NCBI RefSeq assembly: GCF_009604385.1 | Contig: NZ_WEGJ01000012.1 | Location: forward strand, 100,104-164,103 | From: Streptomyces smaragdinus | GTDB lineage: Bacteria > Actinomycetota > Actinomycetes > Streptomycetales > Streptomycetaceae | DNA: 64,000 nt | Direction of reading: 5' to 3' | Shown here: positions 25,843-34,211 of the stretch, one piece after another | Position numbering within the stretch: the stretch's first letter is position 1 | How the letters are laid out: each line of letters begins with the position of its first letter | Program-made: the position numbers and the translations under genes | Notes under the pieces: model-generated | Databases searched by the model: none | What the model was told of the DNA's origin: nothing | Seen by the model: only the letters and a program-made list of their open reading frames with translations

Positions 25843-27457
25843 CTTCCGGACGCTGATGCGCCAGACGACCGCGGAGGTCTCGGCGGCCCACACGTCGTGG
25901 GAGAACCTGTACAAGCTCTGCAGGACGCAGCAGGAGCAGCACCGCCGGCATGTGACCGGCACGTTGCGGATGGCCGGGTGGAAGGGTGAGGCGGCCGGCG
26001 CCGGTATGCACGCGCTGGACGCGGCCGAGGTGCAGCTCGGGATCGCGGAGAGCCAGGCGCTGTCCATCTCGACGGTGCTGGACACCCTGAAGCAGCGTAT
26101 GGACGCCGCCCGCAGCAATCTGCGCACCGCGGTGAAGGAGGCCGAGGCGGACGGCTTCTACAAGGTGAGCGACGACGGCACGGTCACCGGCCGCACCCTC
26201 AACGACGCCGAGCGGCACGACCCGGACTTCTCCCGCCAGGTGTCGCAGATACGCGGCGAACACCAGGCCCGTATCGACGCCATCGTCGACGACGCCAAAC
26301 GGGCCAGCGGCCAGGCCGCCGACCTGCTGCGCAAGTTCATCCCCGCCCAGCTCGACAAGCCCGGCGGCGCCCGGGACGCCGCGGCCGACGCCGCCGCCGC
26401 GCTGGGCCAGAACAGCTGCCCCGCCCTGCCGTCCGACGACGACCCGAAGAAGGCCGCCGCCTGGTGGAAGGGCCTCTCCCCCGACGAGCGGGCCATGGTC
26501 CTGGCCACCTACCCGGAGCAGGTCGGGAAAATGAACGGCCTGCCGACCGACGTACGCGACCAGGCCAACCGCACCATGCTCGACACCTGGATCGCCGAAC
26601 GCGCCGGCCGCGGCGAGGACCCCGAGTCCGGCAAGCTGCGCTCCCTGATCGGCCTGCGCAACCGCATGGACCGCAACGACGGCGGCCCCGCCGGACACCG
26701 GATGTACCTCATCGGCCTGGACCCCGAGGACGACGGCCGCGCCATCGTCTCCGTCGGCAACCCGGACACCGCCGAGCACACGGCCGTCTTCGTCCCGGGC
26801 ACCGGCTCCGACCTCTCCGGCCTCAGCGGCAGCGACAGCACCTCCAACAACCTCAACCGCACCGAGAACCTGGTCAAGGCCAGCGAGAAGTACGGCGGCG
26901 AGGGCAACGTCGCCGGCGTCATGTGGCTGGACTACGACGCCCCCGACGGCCTCAGCGACGCCACCCGCCGCAGCTACGCCCACACCGGCGGCGCGGAGCT
27001 CTCCGACTATCTGACCGGCATGGAGACCACCCACCAGGGCGGCGAGCGCCATGTGACGGCCGTCGGCCACAGCTACGGCACGACGACGATCGGCGGCGCC
27101 GCCCAGCACGGCGGCCTGGTCGGCGTCGACGACGTGGTCACCGCCGGCAGCCCCGGGGTGATGGCCCCGCACGCCTCGGACCTCGGCGTCGGCGCGAACC
27201 ACGTCTGGGCCCAGGAGGCGTACGACGACCCCGTACCGGAGGCCGGGCGCCCGTTCCTCGCGGGCGACAAGTCCGGGGCCGACGTGACGATCACGCCCGA
27301 CGACCCCATGTTCGGCGGGAACCGGATGACGACCGACACCACCGGGCACAGCGACTACTGGGTGCCCGACTCCACCTCGCTGGACAACCAGGCGAAGGTC
27401 GTCGGCGGCCGCGGCGACCTCGTCGTCCACGAGCAGGTCCCGATGGACCCGAATTAG
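25835..27457 (+). CDS. Alpha/beta hydrolase (DUF1023 family) with N-terminal helical T7SS-like domain
   Basis: A 540-residue two-part protein. Residues ~1-200 are helical and contain AAHTSWENLYKLC and MAGWKGEAAGAGMHAL, a WXG-like unit as in ESX substrates. Residues ~280-520 form a DUF1023-type alpha/beta hydrolase: the nucleophile elbow VTAVGHSYGTT has Ser at ~413, acid VWAQEAYDDPVPEAG, and His at ~505 in TGHSDYW. No signal peptide, so export by a type VII route is plausible. It overlaps the upstream WXG-like gene by 8 bases and is followed after 25 bases by a small gene with a good AGGAG site. The substrate (lipid, ester) is unknown. Confidence 0.7.
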   Translation: MGDFRTLMRQTTAEVSAAHTSWENLYKLCRTQQEQHRRHVTGTLRMAGWKGEAAGAGMHALDAAEVQLGIAESQALSISTVLDTLKQRMDAARSNLRTAVKEAEADGFYKVSDDGTVTGRTLNDAERHDPDFSRQVSQIRGEHQARIDAIVDDAKRASGQAADLLRKFIPAQLDKPGGARDAAADAAAALGQNSCPALPSDDDPKKAAAWWKGLSPDERAMVLATYPEQVGKMNGLPTDVRDQANRTMLDTWIAERAGRGEDPESGKLRSLIGLRNRMDRNDGGPAGHRMYLIGLDPEDDGRAIVSVGNPDTAEHTAVFVPGTGSDLSGLSGSDSTSNNLNRTENLVKASEKYGGEGNVAGVMWLDYDAPDGLSDATRRSYAHTGGAELSDYLTGMETTHQGGERHVTAVGHSYGTTTIGGAAQHGGLVGVDDVVTAGSPGVMAPHASDLGVGANHVWAQEAYDDPVPEAGRPFLAGDKSGADVTITPDDPMFGGNRMTTDTTGHSDYWVPDSTSLDNQAKVVGGRGDLVVHEQVPMDPN

Positions 27458-27482
27458 CCACCCGCCGGCGCGAGGAGAGAGA

Positions 27483-27908
27483 ATGACCGCAACGGGACGG
27501 ACCTTACCCGTACGGGATCCGAAGGAGACCGAACAGCAGGTGCACGCGTACTCGAGCCGGGTCCTGGACGCGCTCGGCGTCGCCGGCCGGCTCGGGCACA
27601 GCGACTACACGCAGCCCGTCGACGGCGGCCCGCACGGCGCGGACGTGTACGCGGTCACGCACTTCTGGCAGCTGGACGCGGTCCCGGCCGCCGACCACGC
27701 CGGCGCCGTCCGGCGCGTCCGGCAGTACGCCCTCAACCTCGGCTGGCGGCTGCTCGTCGACCGGGCGGACGTGCCGGGCGCGCCCGAGGTGCGGGCGCGC
27801 GGCGACGCGGACGGATTCACCGTCCATGTGGTGGGCATCGGTACCGACGACCGGATCGGGATCGACGTCACGTCGCCGTACTGCAGGATCCCGCCCACCA
27901 CCGGCTGA
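27483..27908 (+). CDS. Conserved hypothetical protein, 141 aa
   Basis: No family is recognised. The protein has no signal peptide or membrane helix. It is mixed alpha/beta with VYAVTHFWQLDAV, an RQYALNLGWRLLVDRADVPG stretch and a C-terminal strand pair GFTVHVVGIGTDDRIGIDVT. GAGGAG precedes the ATG, and the gene sits 25 bases after the hydrolase gene, so it belongs to the same transcription unit. Its size and place would suit an immunity protein or lipoprotein-like partner, but nothing in the sequence proves it. Confidence 0.6.
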   Translation: MTATGRTLPVRDPKETEQQVHAYSSRVLDALGVAGRLGHSDYTQPVDGGPHGADVYAVTHFWQLDAVPAADHAGAVRRVRQYALNLGWRLLVDRADVPGAPEVRARGDADGFTVHVVGIGTDDRIGIDVTSPYCRIPPTTG

Positions 27909-27950
27909 GTCACACCCGACGGAAGAACGACGAAGAACCCGGAGACCCCC

Positions 27951-28292
27951 ATGCCCACCCTCCAGCAGCAGCAAGCCCGTTCGCGCCAGGACCGTCTGCT
28001 GCGCCGCACGGCCGGTGTGTGCCTCGCCCTGCTCGTACCGCTCGCGGTCGCCGGCCTGCTGGTCGTCGGCGGATCCGACCGCGCCGCGGGCTGCGTGGAG
28101 CAGGGCGAGGGGTGCTCGTCCGTCTCGGGCACCTGGATCGTGCTCGCCTTCGTCGCGGCCGTGGTGCTGGGCGCGGTGGCGGCACTGTGGCCGGAGGACT
28201 ATCTGCCGTTCGGCCGGGCCCGGTTCTGGCTCGTCGGGCTGCAGGTGGCCGCGACGGTCGCCGCCTGCGCGCTGCTCCTGAGCTACGCGTGA
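27951..28292 (+). CDS. Small membrane protein, 113 aa, three helices
   Basis: Hypothetical. A basic glutamine-rich N-terminus (LQQQQARSRQDRLLRR) precedes three hydrophobic helices at about residues 20-40, 60-80 and 90-112; two cysteines (GCVEQGEGCSS) lie in the loop between helices 1 and 2, on the outside if the N-terminus is inside, and could form a disulfide. Last gene of the WXG/hydrolase cassette; a strong terminator starts one base after its stop. Confidence 0.6.
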   Translation: MPTLQQQQARSRQDRLLRRTAGVCLALLVPLAVAGLLVVGGSDRAAGCVEQGEGCSSVSGTWIVLAFVAAVVLGAVAALWPEDYLPFGRARFWLVGLQVAATVAACALLLSYA

Positions 28293-28340
28293 CACCATCG
28301 GGCCCCCGCCGTCCCACGGAACGGCGGGGGCCCGATGGTG
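28293..28340. terminator. Bidirectional terminator after the WXG/hydrolase cassette
   Basis: Perfect 20-bp stem, arms 28293-28312 and 28321-28340, eight-base loop, between convergent genes. Confidence 0.85.
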
Positions 28341-28360
28341 CGTCCCGGCTGGCTGCAGTG

Positions 28361-29206
28361 TCAGCCGGCCCGCCACAGGGCCGGGACGTTCGGCGGCTCC
28401 CAGCCGGTCATGGACGTGTGGCCCTGGAGGCACACGTAACCCACACCGCCGTACGTGACCCTTGCCCCCGCCGCGTACGCCACGCCCGGGGCCCAGGTCC
28501 CGCCGCCGGGCGGCGGGGTGGTGGTGGACGTGGCCGTGGGCGTCGGTCCGGGGTTCTGCGCCACGTTGAGGACGAAGTCGAACGCGGCCTGCCGGCCGCC
28601 GCCGACGGTCTGCACGTTCATCAGCAGCCGCGGGTCGTAGATGGTGTCCGTGTTGTTCCGCGGCTCGTTCGGGAAGTACAGCTGCGTGGTGAGGATCGGC
28701 TGGCCGGGGGCCTGCGCCTTGACGTGGATGTGGCGGGTACGGCCCGGATAGAGGCCCGGCACGATCGTGGTGAGCGTGTAGAGGCCGCGGCTGTCGGTGA
28801 ACTGGTGGCCGCGGAAGCGGAACCCCGTGTTGTCGTACGCGCCGTTGGTGTCCGCCTGCCAGAAGTCCAGCAGGACCCCGGAGATCGGCTGGCAGCCGCG
28901 TCCGAAGACATAGCCGCTGAGGGTGAGCGCGACGCCGGAGCCGTCGACCATGCTGCTGCGCAGGGGCGAGTTGGGCTTGAAGTACGGGCCCTCGATCTGC
29001 GCCACGGTGGGGCCGTCGCCGTCGTCGCACATGGGCGTGGGCTCGGCGTCCTCGGCGGCCGGTCCGGTCAGCGTACGGGCGAGGGCGGGACCGCCCATGA
29101 GGACCGCGGGGGCGGCGATCCCGGCGGCGAGCGCACCGCGCAGCACGGTCTTGCGGCTCACGTGCCGGGCTTCGGGGGTCTCGTTTTCCCTGTCCATGTC
29201 ATCCAT
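28361..29206 (-). CDS. Tat-exported intradiol ring-cleavage dioxygenase with C-terminal chitin/carbohydrate-binding module
   Basis: A 281-residue secreted enzyme. The N-terminus has a Tat-like signal (SRKTVLRGALAAGIAAP). The middle is a protocatechuate/catechol dioxygenase-like beta sandwich: iron-ligand region QIEGPYF, GVLLDFWQADTNGAYDN, and LYPGRTRHIHVKA with the Tyr and two His ligands. After a Thr/Pro linker (ATSTTTPPPGGG) a CBM5/12-type module follows (WAPGVAYAAGARVTYGG, ending GWEPPNVPALWRAG). Exported intradiol enzymes of this form in Streptomyces cleave catechols from plant matter; substrate not proven. ATG 29206 has GAGGAG upstream. The AraC gene next to it is transcribed the same way. 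Confidence 0.8.
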   Translation of the reverse strand: MDDMDRENETPEARHVSRKTVLRGALAAGIAAPAVLMGGPALARTLTGPAAEDAEPTPMCDDGDGPTVAQIEGPYFKPNSPLRSSMVDGSGVALTLSGYVFGRGCQPISGVLLDFWQADTNGAYDNTGFRFRGHQFTDSRGLYTLTTIVPGLYPGRTRHIHVKAQAPGQPILTTQLYFPNEPRNNTDTIYDPRLLMNVQTVGGGRQAAFDFVLNVAQNPGPTPTATSTTTPPPGGGTWAPGVAYAAGARVTYGGVGYVCLQGHTSMTGWEPPNVPALWRAG

Positions 29207-29256
29207 CGGTGCCTGCTCCTCTGGTGAAGTGGGGGTGAAGGAGGTCGGCATCGAAA

Positions 29257-30189
29257 CTAAAACGGCTCGGGGCGGGGTTCGATGGACGGAGCCCGGAGGT
29301 CGTGGTGTTTTCGGAAGTCGCCGGGGCTGCGCCCCGTCTCGCGGCGGAAGAAACGGCAGAAGTACGCGGGGTCGGTGAACCCCACCCGCGCGGCCACCTG
29401 CCGGATCGTCAGCTCCGTGGAGATCAGCAGCCGCTGCGCCTCCCGCGTCCGCGCCTCCCGCAGCAGCGCCGCCGGCGGCCGTCCGGTGGCCGCCCGTACC
29501 GCCTCCGCCAGATGTCCCGGCGTGACCCCGAGCCGCTCGGCGCACTCCCGTACGGTCGGCGCGTCCCCCGCGGCGTCCGCGACGAGCCGGGTGAACTCCT
29601 CCGCCAGCCCGGCCGCGGCCCGCCCCTGCGGACCGGGGGCGGGCAGGAGGCCGGGGAGGCGGGCGGTGCGGACGAGGAGGATGTGCAACAGCGAACGCAG
29701 CACGCCGGCGAACCCGGCCGCCCCGTGCCCGTACTCCTCGGCCAGCTCGGCCATCAGCCCCGACGTACGGGCCTGCGCGGCGGCGTCCAGCCCGATCCAC
29801 GGCCGCTCCCCGAGGCCGCGCAGCAGCTCCTGGTCGCCGGGGTGGTCGACGAGGAACTCCGGCGTGAACAGCACCAGGTTGCCCTCGAGCCCGCGCACGC
29901 CCTCCCACCAGTGCACCTGCCCCGGGAGGATCACCCCGAGATGGGGCGGGCGCAGGGAGTACCGATCGAGGTCCACGGCGTGGGTGCCGCTGCCGGCCGT
30001 GACGTGCACGATCTCGTAGAACGTGTGCCGGTGCGGGAAGTCCGCCCGCGCCATGGGGCCGATGTCGTCGAACGTCCCGGTGGCGAAGGGCACCTCGTCG
30101 GGCAGCCGGATCTCGAGCCGGTGGACGGGCGGATCCCCGATGCGCGGGGCGTTGCAGGGGGTCCCGGGTAAGGCCGTGGTGCCACGCAT
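29257..30189 (-). CDS. AraC family transcriptional regulator
   Basis: 310 residues. The N-terminal cupin (residues ~20-150, DFPHRHTFYEIVHVTAGSG, ILPGQVHWWEG) senses a small ligand. The C-terminal double helix-turn-helix (residues ~205-300) includes TVRECAERLGVTPGHLAEAV and TIRQVAARVGFTDPAYFCRFF, then GRSPGDFRKH. ATG 30189 has GGAGAGGG upstream. It lies upstream of, and in line with, the dioxygenase gene (50-base gap), so that gene is the natural target, with an aromatic compound as possible inducer. Confidence 0.85.
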   Translation of the reverse strand: MRGTTALPGTPCNAPRIGDPPVHRLEIRLPDEVPFATGTFDDIGPMARADFPHRHTFYEIVHVTAGSGTHAVDLDRYSLRPPHLGVILPGQVHWWEGVRGLEGNLVLFTPEFLVDHPGDQELLRGLGERPWIGLDAAAQARTSGLMAELAEEYGHGAAGFAGVLRSLLHILLVRTARLPGLLPAPGPQGRAAAGLAEEFTRLVADAAGDAPTVRECAERLGVTPGHLAEAVRAATGRPPAALLREARTREAQRLLISTELTIRQVAARVGFTDPAYFCRFFRRETGRSPGDFRKHHDLRAPSIEPRPEPF

Positions 30190-30298
30190 CTGCCGTATCC
30201 CTCTCCACCGTTGGTACAGACCATTGCGGTGGTCCCCACGATGACACGGCCGGGCCCCGGGGTCACCCCCGCGGCCCGCACCCCCCGACCCGACGGAG

Positions 30299-31576
30299 TC
30301 AGGCGCGGGGGGCGACCTTCGTCAGGCCGTTGATGATCCGGTCCATGGCGTCGCCGCCCTGCGGGTCGGTGAGGTTGGCCAGGAGCTTCAGCGTGAAGCG
30401 CATGAGCATCGGGTGGGAGAGGCCGCGCTGGGTGGCCAGCTTCATCACCTTCGGGTTGCCGATGAGCTTCACGAACGCGCGGCCCACCGAGTAGTACCCG
30501 CCGTACGTCTCCGCCAGCACCCGGGGGTAGCGCTGCAGCGCCAGCTCCCGCTGCGGGCCGGTCCCCCGGCCGTGCGCCTGGACGATGACGTCCGCCGCGA
30601 TCTGCCCGGACTCCATCGCGTACGCGATGCCCTCGCCGTTGAAGGGGTTCACCATGCCGGCCGCGTCACCGACGAGCAGCAGCCCCTTGGTGTAGTGCGG
30701 CTTGCGGTTGAACGCCATCGGCAGGGCGGCGCCGCGGATCGGGCCCGTCATGTTGTCCGGGGTGTAGCCCCACTCCTCGGGCATCGAGGCGCACCAGGCC
30801 TTCAGCACCTCGCGCCAGTCCAGCTCCTTGAACGCGGAGGAGGAGTTGAGGATGCCCAGGCCCACGTTGGACGTGCCGTCGCCCATGCCGAAGATCCAGC
30901 CGTAGCCGGGGAGCAGCCGGTCCTCGGCGCCGCGCTTGTCCCACAGCTCCAGCCAGGACTCGAGGTAGTCGTCCTCGTGCCGCGGCGAGGTGAAGTACGT
31001 ACGGACCGCGACGCCCATCGGCCGCTTCTCGTCCCGGTGCAGGCCCATGGCCAGCGACAGCCGCGTGGAGTTGCCGTCGGCGGCGACCACCAGCGGGGCG
31101 TGGAAGCTGACGGGCTTCTTCTCCTCGCCGAGCTTCGCCTCCACCCCGGTGATCCGGCCGCGCGCGTCGGTGATCGGGGCGCTGACGTTGCACCGCTCGT
31201 ACAGCCGCGCGCCCGCCTTGACCGCCTGCTGGGCCAGCAGGTCGTCGAAGTCCTCGCGCTTGCGGACGAGACCGTAGTTCGGGTACGCCGCCAGGTCCGG
31301 CCAGTCCAGCTGGAGCCGCATGCCGCCGCCGATGATGCGCAGGCCCTTGTTGCGCAGCCAGCCGGCCTCCTCGGAGATGTCGACGCCCATCGCCAGGAGC
31401 TGCTTGGTCGCGCGCGGGGTGAGGCCGTCGCCGCACACCTTCTCGCGGGGGAAGGCGGTCTTCTCCAGCAGGAGGACCTCCAGACCCGCCTTGGCGAGGT
31501 AGTACGCCGTGGTCGAGCCGGCGGGGCCGGCGCCGACGACGATCACGTCGGCGGTGTGCTCGGTCAGGGTCGTCAC
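30299..31576 (-). CDS. Geranylgeranyl reductase family FAD enzyme, likely menaquinone chain reductase
   Basis: A 425-residue flavoprotein. The FAD Rossmann motif is at the N-terminus (VIVVGAGPAGSTTAYYLAKA), CGDGLTPRATKQLL follows, and the second FAD motif is GLLLVGDAAGMVNPFNGEGI. Family members reduce isoprenoid double bonds; mycobacterial MenJ saturates the beta-unit of the menaquinone chain. Here the gene lies 63 bases after menG and in the same direction, which supports a menaquinone-reductase role over archaeal-type lipid reduction. Distinction from digeranylgeranylglycerophospholipid reductase would need assays. Confidence 0.8.
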   Translation of the reverse strand: MTTLTEHTADVIVVGAGPAGSTTAYYLAKAGLEVLLLEKTAFPREKVCGDGLTPRATKQLLAMGVDISEEAGWLRNKGLRIIGGGMRLQLDWPDLAAYPNYGLVRKREDFDDLLAQQAVKAGARLYERCNVSAPITDARGRITGVEAKLGEEKKPVSFHAPLVVAADGNSTRLSLAMGLHRDEKRPMGVAVRTYFTSPRHEDDYLESWLELWDKRGAEDRLLPGYGWIFGMGDGTSNVGLGILNSSSAFKELDWREVLKAWCASMPEEWGYTPDNMTGPIRGAALPMAFNRKPHYTKGLLLVGDAAGMVNPFNGEGIAYAMESGQIAADVIVQAHGRGTGPQRELALQRYPRVLAETYGGYYSVGRAFVKLIGNPKVMKLATQRGLSHPMLMRFTLKLLANLTDPQGGDAMDRIINGLTKVAPRA

Positions 31577-31639
31577 GGCTGCTCCCGGTGGTTCGAGGTC
31601 GTGGCTGATCGCAGTGTACGAGGGGGGTGGTGGCTGTCT

Positions 31640-32332
31640 TTACGGGCGGTAGCCGCGGTGGAGGGCGACGATCCCTCCGGAGAGATTCCTCCACGCGACC
31701 TTCGACCAGCCCGCGTCCTGCAGCCGTCGCGCCAGCCCCGGCTGGTCGGGCCAGGCGCGGATGGACTCGGCGAGATAGACGTACGCGTCGGGGTTGGAGC
31801 TGACCGCCGTGGCGATCGGGGGCAGCGCGCGCATCAGATACTCGGTGTAGACCGTACGGAACGGCGCCCACGTGGGATGCGAGAACTCGCAGATCACCAC
31901 CCGCCCGCCCGGCCGCGTCACGCGCAGCAGCTCGCGCAGCGCCTGGTCCGTCTCCTGCACGTTCCGCAGCCCGAACGAGATCGTCACGGCGTCGAACACC
32001 CCGTCCGCGAACGGCAGCCGTGTCGCGTCCCCGGCCGTCAGCGGCAGCTCGGGGTGGCGCTTCTTGCCCTCCTTCAGCATGCCGAGGGAGAAGTCGCACG
32101 GCACGACATACGCTCCGGCGGCGGCGAAGGGCAGCGAGGACGTCGCGGTCCCGGCGGCGAGGTCGAGGATCCGCTCCCCCGGCCTCGCGTCCACGGCGTC
32201 GGCGACGGCCTTGCGCCAGCGGCGGTCCTGGCCGAGGGAGAGGACGTCGTTCGTCAGGTCGTAGTTGGCGGCGACGCCGTCGAACATCGCGGCGACTTCG
32301 TGGGGCTGCTTGTCCAGGGATGCACGGGTCAC
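31640..32332 (-). CDS. menG: Demethylmenaquinone methyltransferase
   Basis: A 230-residue class I SAM methyltransferase (UbiE/MenG) for the last ring step of menaquinone synthesis. SAM motif I is ILDLAAGTATSSLPFA; FDAVTISFGLRNVQETDQAL and PGGRVVICEFSHPTW are UbiE/COQ5 signatures. The N-terminus reads AAMFDGVAANYDLTNDVLSL as in the family. The GTG at 32332 is the only start that gives the right N-terminus; it has no close Shine-Dalgarno site (GGAGG is ~20 bases off), so initiation may be weak. Confidence 0.92.
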   Translation of the reverse strand: MTRASLDKQPHEVAAMFDGVAANYDLTNDVLSLGQDRRWRKAVADAVDARPGERILDLAAGTATSSLPFAAAGAYVVPCDFSLGMLKEGKKRHPELPLTAGDATRLPFADGVFDAVTISFGLRNVQETDQALRELLRVTRPGGRVVICEFSHPTWAPFRTVYTEYLMRALPPIATAVSSNPDAYVYLAESIRAWPDQPGLARRLQDAGWSKVAWRNLSGGIVALHRGYRP

Positions 32333-32388
32333 AGGCTCATTGTGCCGGGTACCTCCGACAGCCCCGTCATCGCCCCGACCGGCGGCGT

Positions 32389-32928
32389 TCACCGGCGGCG
32401 GAAGACGATCGTGCCGCCGACCACCGCGACCACGCAGCCGTCGCCGTCCCACACCGCGAACCGGGCCTCCCCGCCCGGCTCCAGATACCGGCGCCCGTGC
32501 CCCGGCGGCGAGTACATCCCCGACCGCTGCACCGCGTCCCGCACCGCGGGCCGGGTGAACTCACCGCACACCTCGACGATCCCCCGCGCCATCAGCCGCT
32601 GCAGCCCCCGCCGGGCACTCGCGCCCCACCGGGCCTCGTCCATCCCGAGGGCGTCGAGCGCGTCCCCGGTCAGCGGCTCCGTACCGAGCTCGCCGGCCTC
32701 CCGCGGATCCGGGAAGTAGCTGTGCTCCAGCAGCTCCTGCACGTCGTGCTCGCAGATCCCCGGCGCGAGCTGACCGGGCCAGCGCCGCACCCGGGCCTCC
32801 GGGTGGGCGGCGGCCAGCTCCTCGTACGGGCCGAGGGCCGCGATCAGCCGCCCCTCGACGAGCACGGCCTGCCCCGGGAAGTGGAAACACCCGTTGACCA
32901 GCTCGTCGGGGACGTGCAGCGTCGCCAT
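32389..32928 (-). CDS. Imidazolonepropionase-like composite-domain protein
   Basis: A 179-residue cytoplasmic protein. The first ~60 residues match the beta-sandwich N-terminus of amidohydrolases (QAVLVEGRLIAALGPYEELA, then RRWPGQLAPGICEHD), but the metal-binding TIM barrel is missing. The rest is a helical part plus a C-terminal strand set (ARFAVWDGDGCVVAVVGGTI). It starts 5 bases after the mqnC stop, in the same operon with menG downstream. It may serve menaquinone synthesis, but no activity can be assigned; known HxH catalytic motifs are absent. Confidence 0.65.
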   Translation of the reverse strand: MATLHVPDELVNGCFHFPGQAVLVEGRLIAALGPYEELAAAHPEARVRRWPGQLAPGICEHDVQELLEHSYFPDPREAGELGTEPLTGDALDALGMDEARWGASARRGLQRLMARGIVEVCGEFTRPAVRDAVQRSGMYSPPGHGRRYLEPGGEARFAVWDGDGCVVAVVGGTIVFRRR

Positions 32929-32933
32929 CCGGC

Positions 32934-34133
32934 TCAGCCCGCGTCGATCAGCTTCAGCTCGGGATGCGCCGTCCCGCCCTCGATCGCGATGGACGACAGA
33001 TGCGAGACGACGTGATCGTCCACGGGGTCGTTCGCCGGGTCGTCGTGCACGACCAGGTGCTCGTACGTCGTCGCCCGCTGGGCCGGCACCCGCCCCGCCC
33101 CGCGGATCAGCTCCAGCAGCTCCATCCGGTTCGACCGGTGCTTGGCGCCGGCGGAGGACACGACGTTCTCCTCCAGCATCACCGAGCCCAGGTCGTCCGC
33201 CCCGTAGTGCAGCGACAGCTGGCCGATGTCCTTGCCGGTGGTCAGCCACGAGCCCTGGATGTGGGCGACGTTGTCCAGGAAGATCCGCGCGATCGCGATC
33301 ATCCGCAGGTACTCAAAGACGGTCGCCTGCGTCTGCCCCTTCAGGGCGTTGTTGTTCGGCTGGTACGTGTACGGGATGAACGCCCGGAAGCCGCCGGTAC
33401 GGTCCTGTACGTCACGGATCATCCGCAGATGCTCGATCCGCTCGGCGTTCGTCTCGCCCGTCCCCATCAGCATGGTGGTCGTCGACTCGACGCCCAGCCC
33501 GTGGGCGATCTCCATGATCTCCAGCCACCGCTCGCCGCTCTCCTTCAGCGGCGCGATGGCCTTGCGCGGCCGGGCCGGCAGCAGCTCGGCGCCCGCGCCG
33601 GCGAAGGAGTCCAGGCCCGCCGCGTGGATGCGGCGGATGGCCTCCTCGACGCCCACCTTGGAGATCCGCGCCATGTGCTCGACCTCGCTGGCGCCCAGCG
33701 AGTGGATCACCAGCTGGGGGTAGGCCTTCTTGATCGCGGAGAAGCTCTCCTCGTAGTACTCCACCCCGAAGTCCGGGTGGTGGCCGCCCTGGAACATGAT
33801 CTGCGTACCGCCGAGCGCGACGGTCTCCGCGCAGCGGCGCAGGATGTCGTCCAGATCGCGCACCCACACCTTGTCGCTCTTGGGCGCCGCGAAGAACGCG
33901 CAGAACTTGCACGCCGTGACGCAGGCGTTGGTGTAGTTGATGTTGCGCTCGATGATGTACGTCGCGATGTGCTCGACGCCCGCGTACCGCCGGCGGCGCA
34001 CCGCGTCGGCCGCGGCGCCGAGCGCGTGCAGCGGCGCGGAGCGGTAGAGGCCGAGCGCCTCCTCGGGGGTGATCCGGCCCCCGTCCGCCGCGCGGTCGAG
34101 AACGGACTGCAGGTCGGTTGCTGCCTGGTCCAC
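32934..34133 (-). CDS. mqnC: Cyclic dehypoxanthinyl futalosine synthase
   Basis: A 399-residue radical SAM enzyme that cyclises dehypoxanthine futalosine in the futalosine route to menaquinone. The 4Fe-4S cysteines are C71, C75 and C78 (CVTACKFCAF). IEHLRMIRDVQDRTGGFRAF and QATVFEYLRMIAIARIFLDN are typical of MqnC. The GTG at 34133 is used. It is followed at once by the composite-domain gene and menG. Cytoplasmic. Confidence 0.92.
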   Translation of the reverse strand: MDQAATDLQSVLDRAADGGRITPEEALGLYRSAPLHALGAAADAVRRRRYAGVEHIATYIIERNINYTNACVTACKFCAFFAAPKSDKVWVRDLDDILRRCAETVALGGTQIMFQGGHHPDFGVEYYEESFSAIKKAYPQLVIHSLGASEVEHMARISKVGVEEAIRRIHAAGLDSFAGAGAELLPARPRKAIAPLKESGERWLEIMEIAHGLGVESTTTMLMGTGETNAERIEHLRMIRDVQDRTGGFRAFIPYTYQPNNNALKGQTQATVFEYLRMIAIARIFLDNVAHIQGSWLTTGKDIGQLSLHYGADDLGSVMLEENVVSSAGAKHRSNRMELLELIRGAGRVPAQRATTYEHLVVHDDPANDPVDDHVVSHLSSIAIEGGTAHPELKLIDAG

Positions 34134-34211
34134 GGTCTCCGGTGCCCCTTCCGCACGGTGTCTTTCCTGCTTGCAGCGTACGCGTTCGGCGCGGGCGGTC
34201 CGCCGCTCGGG

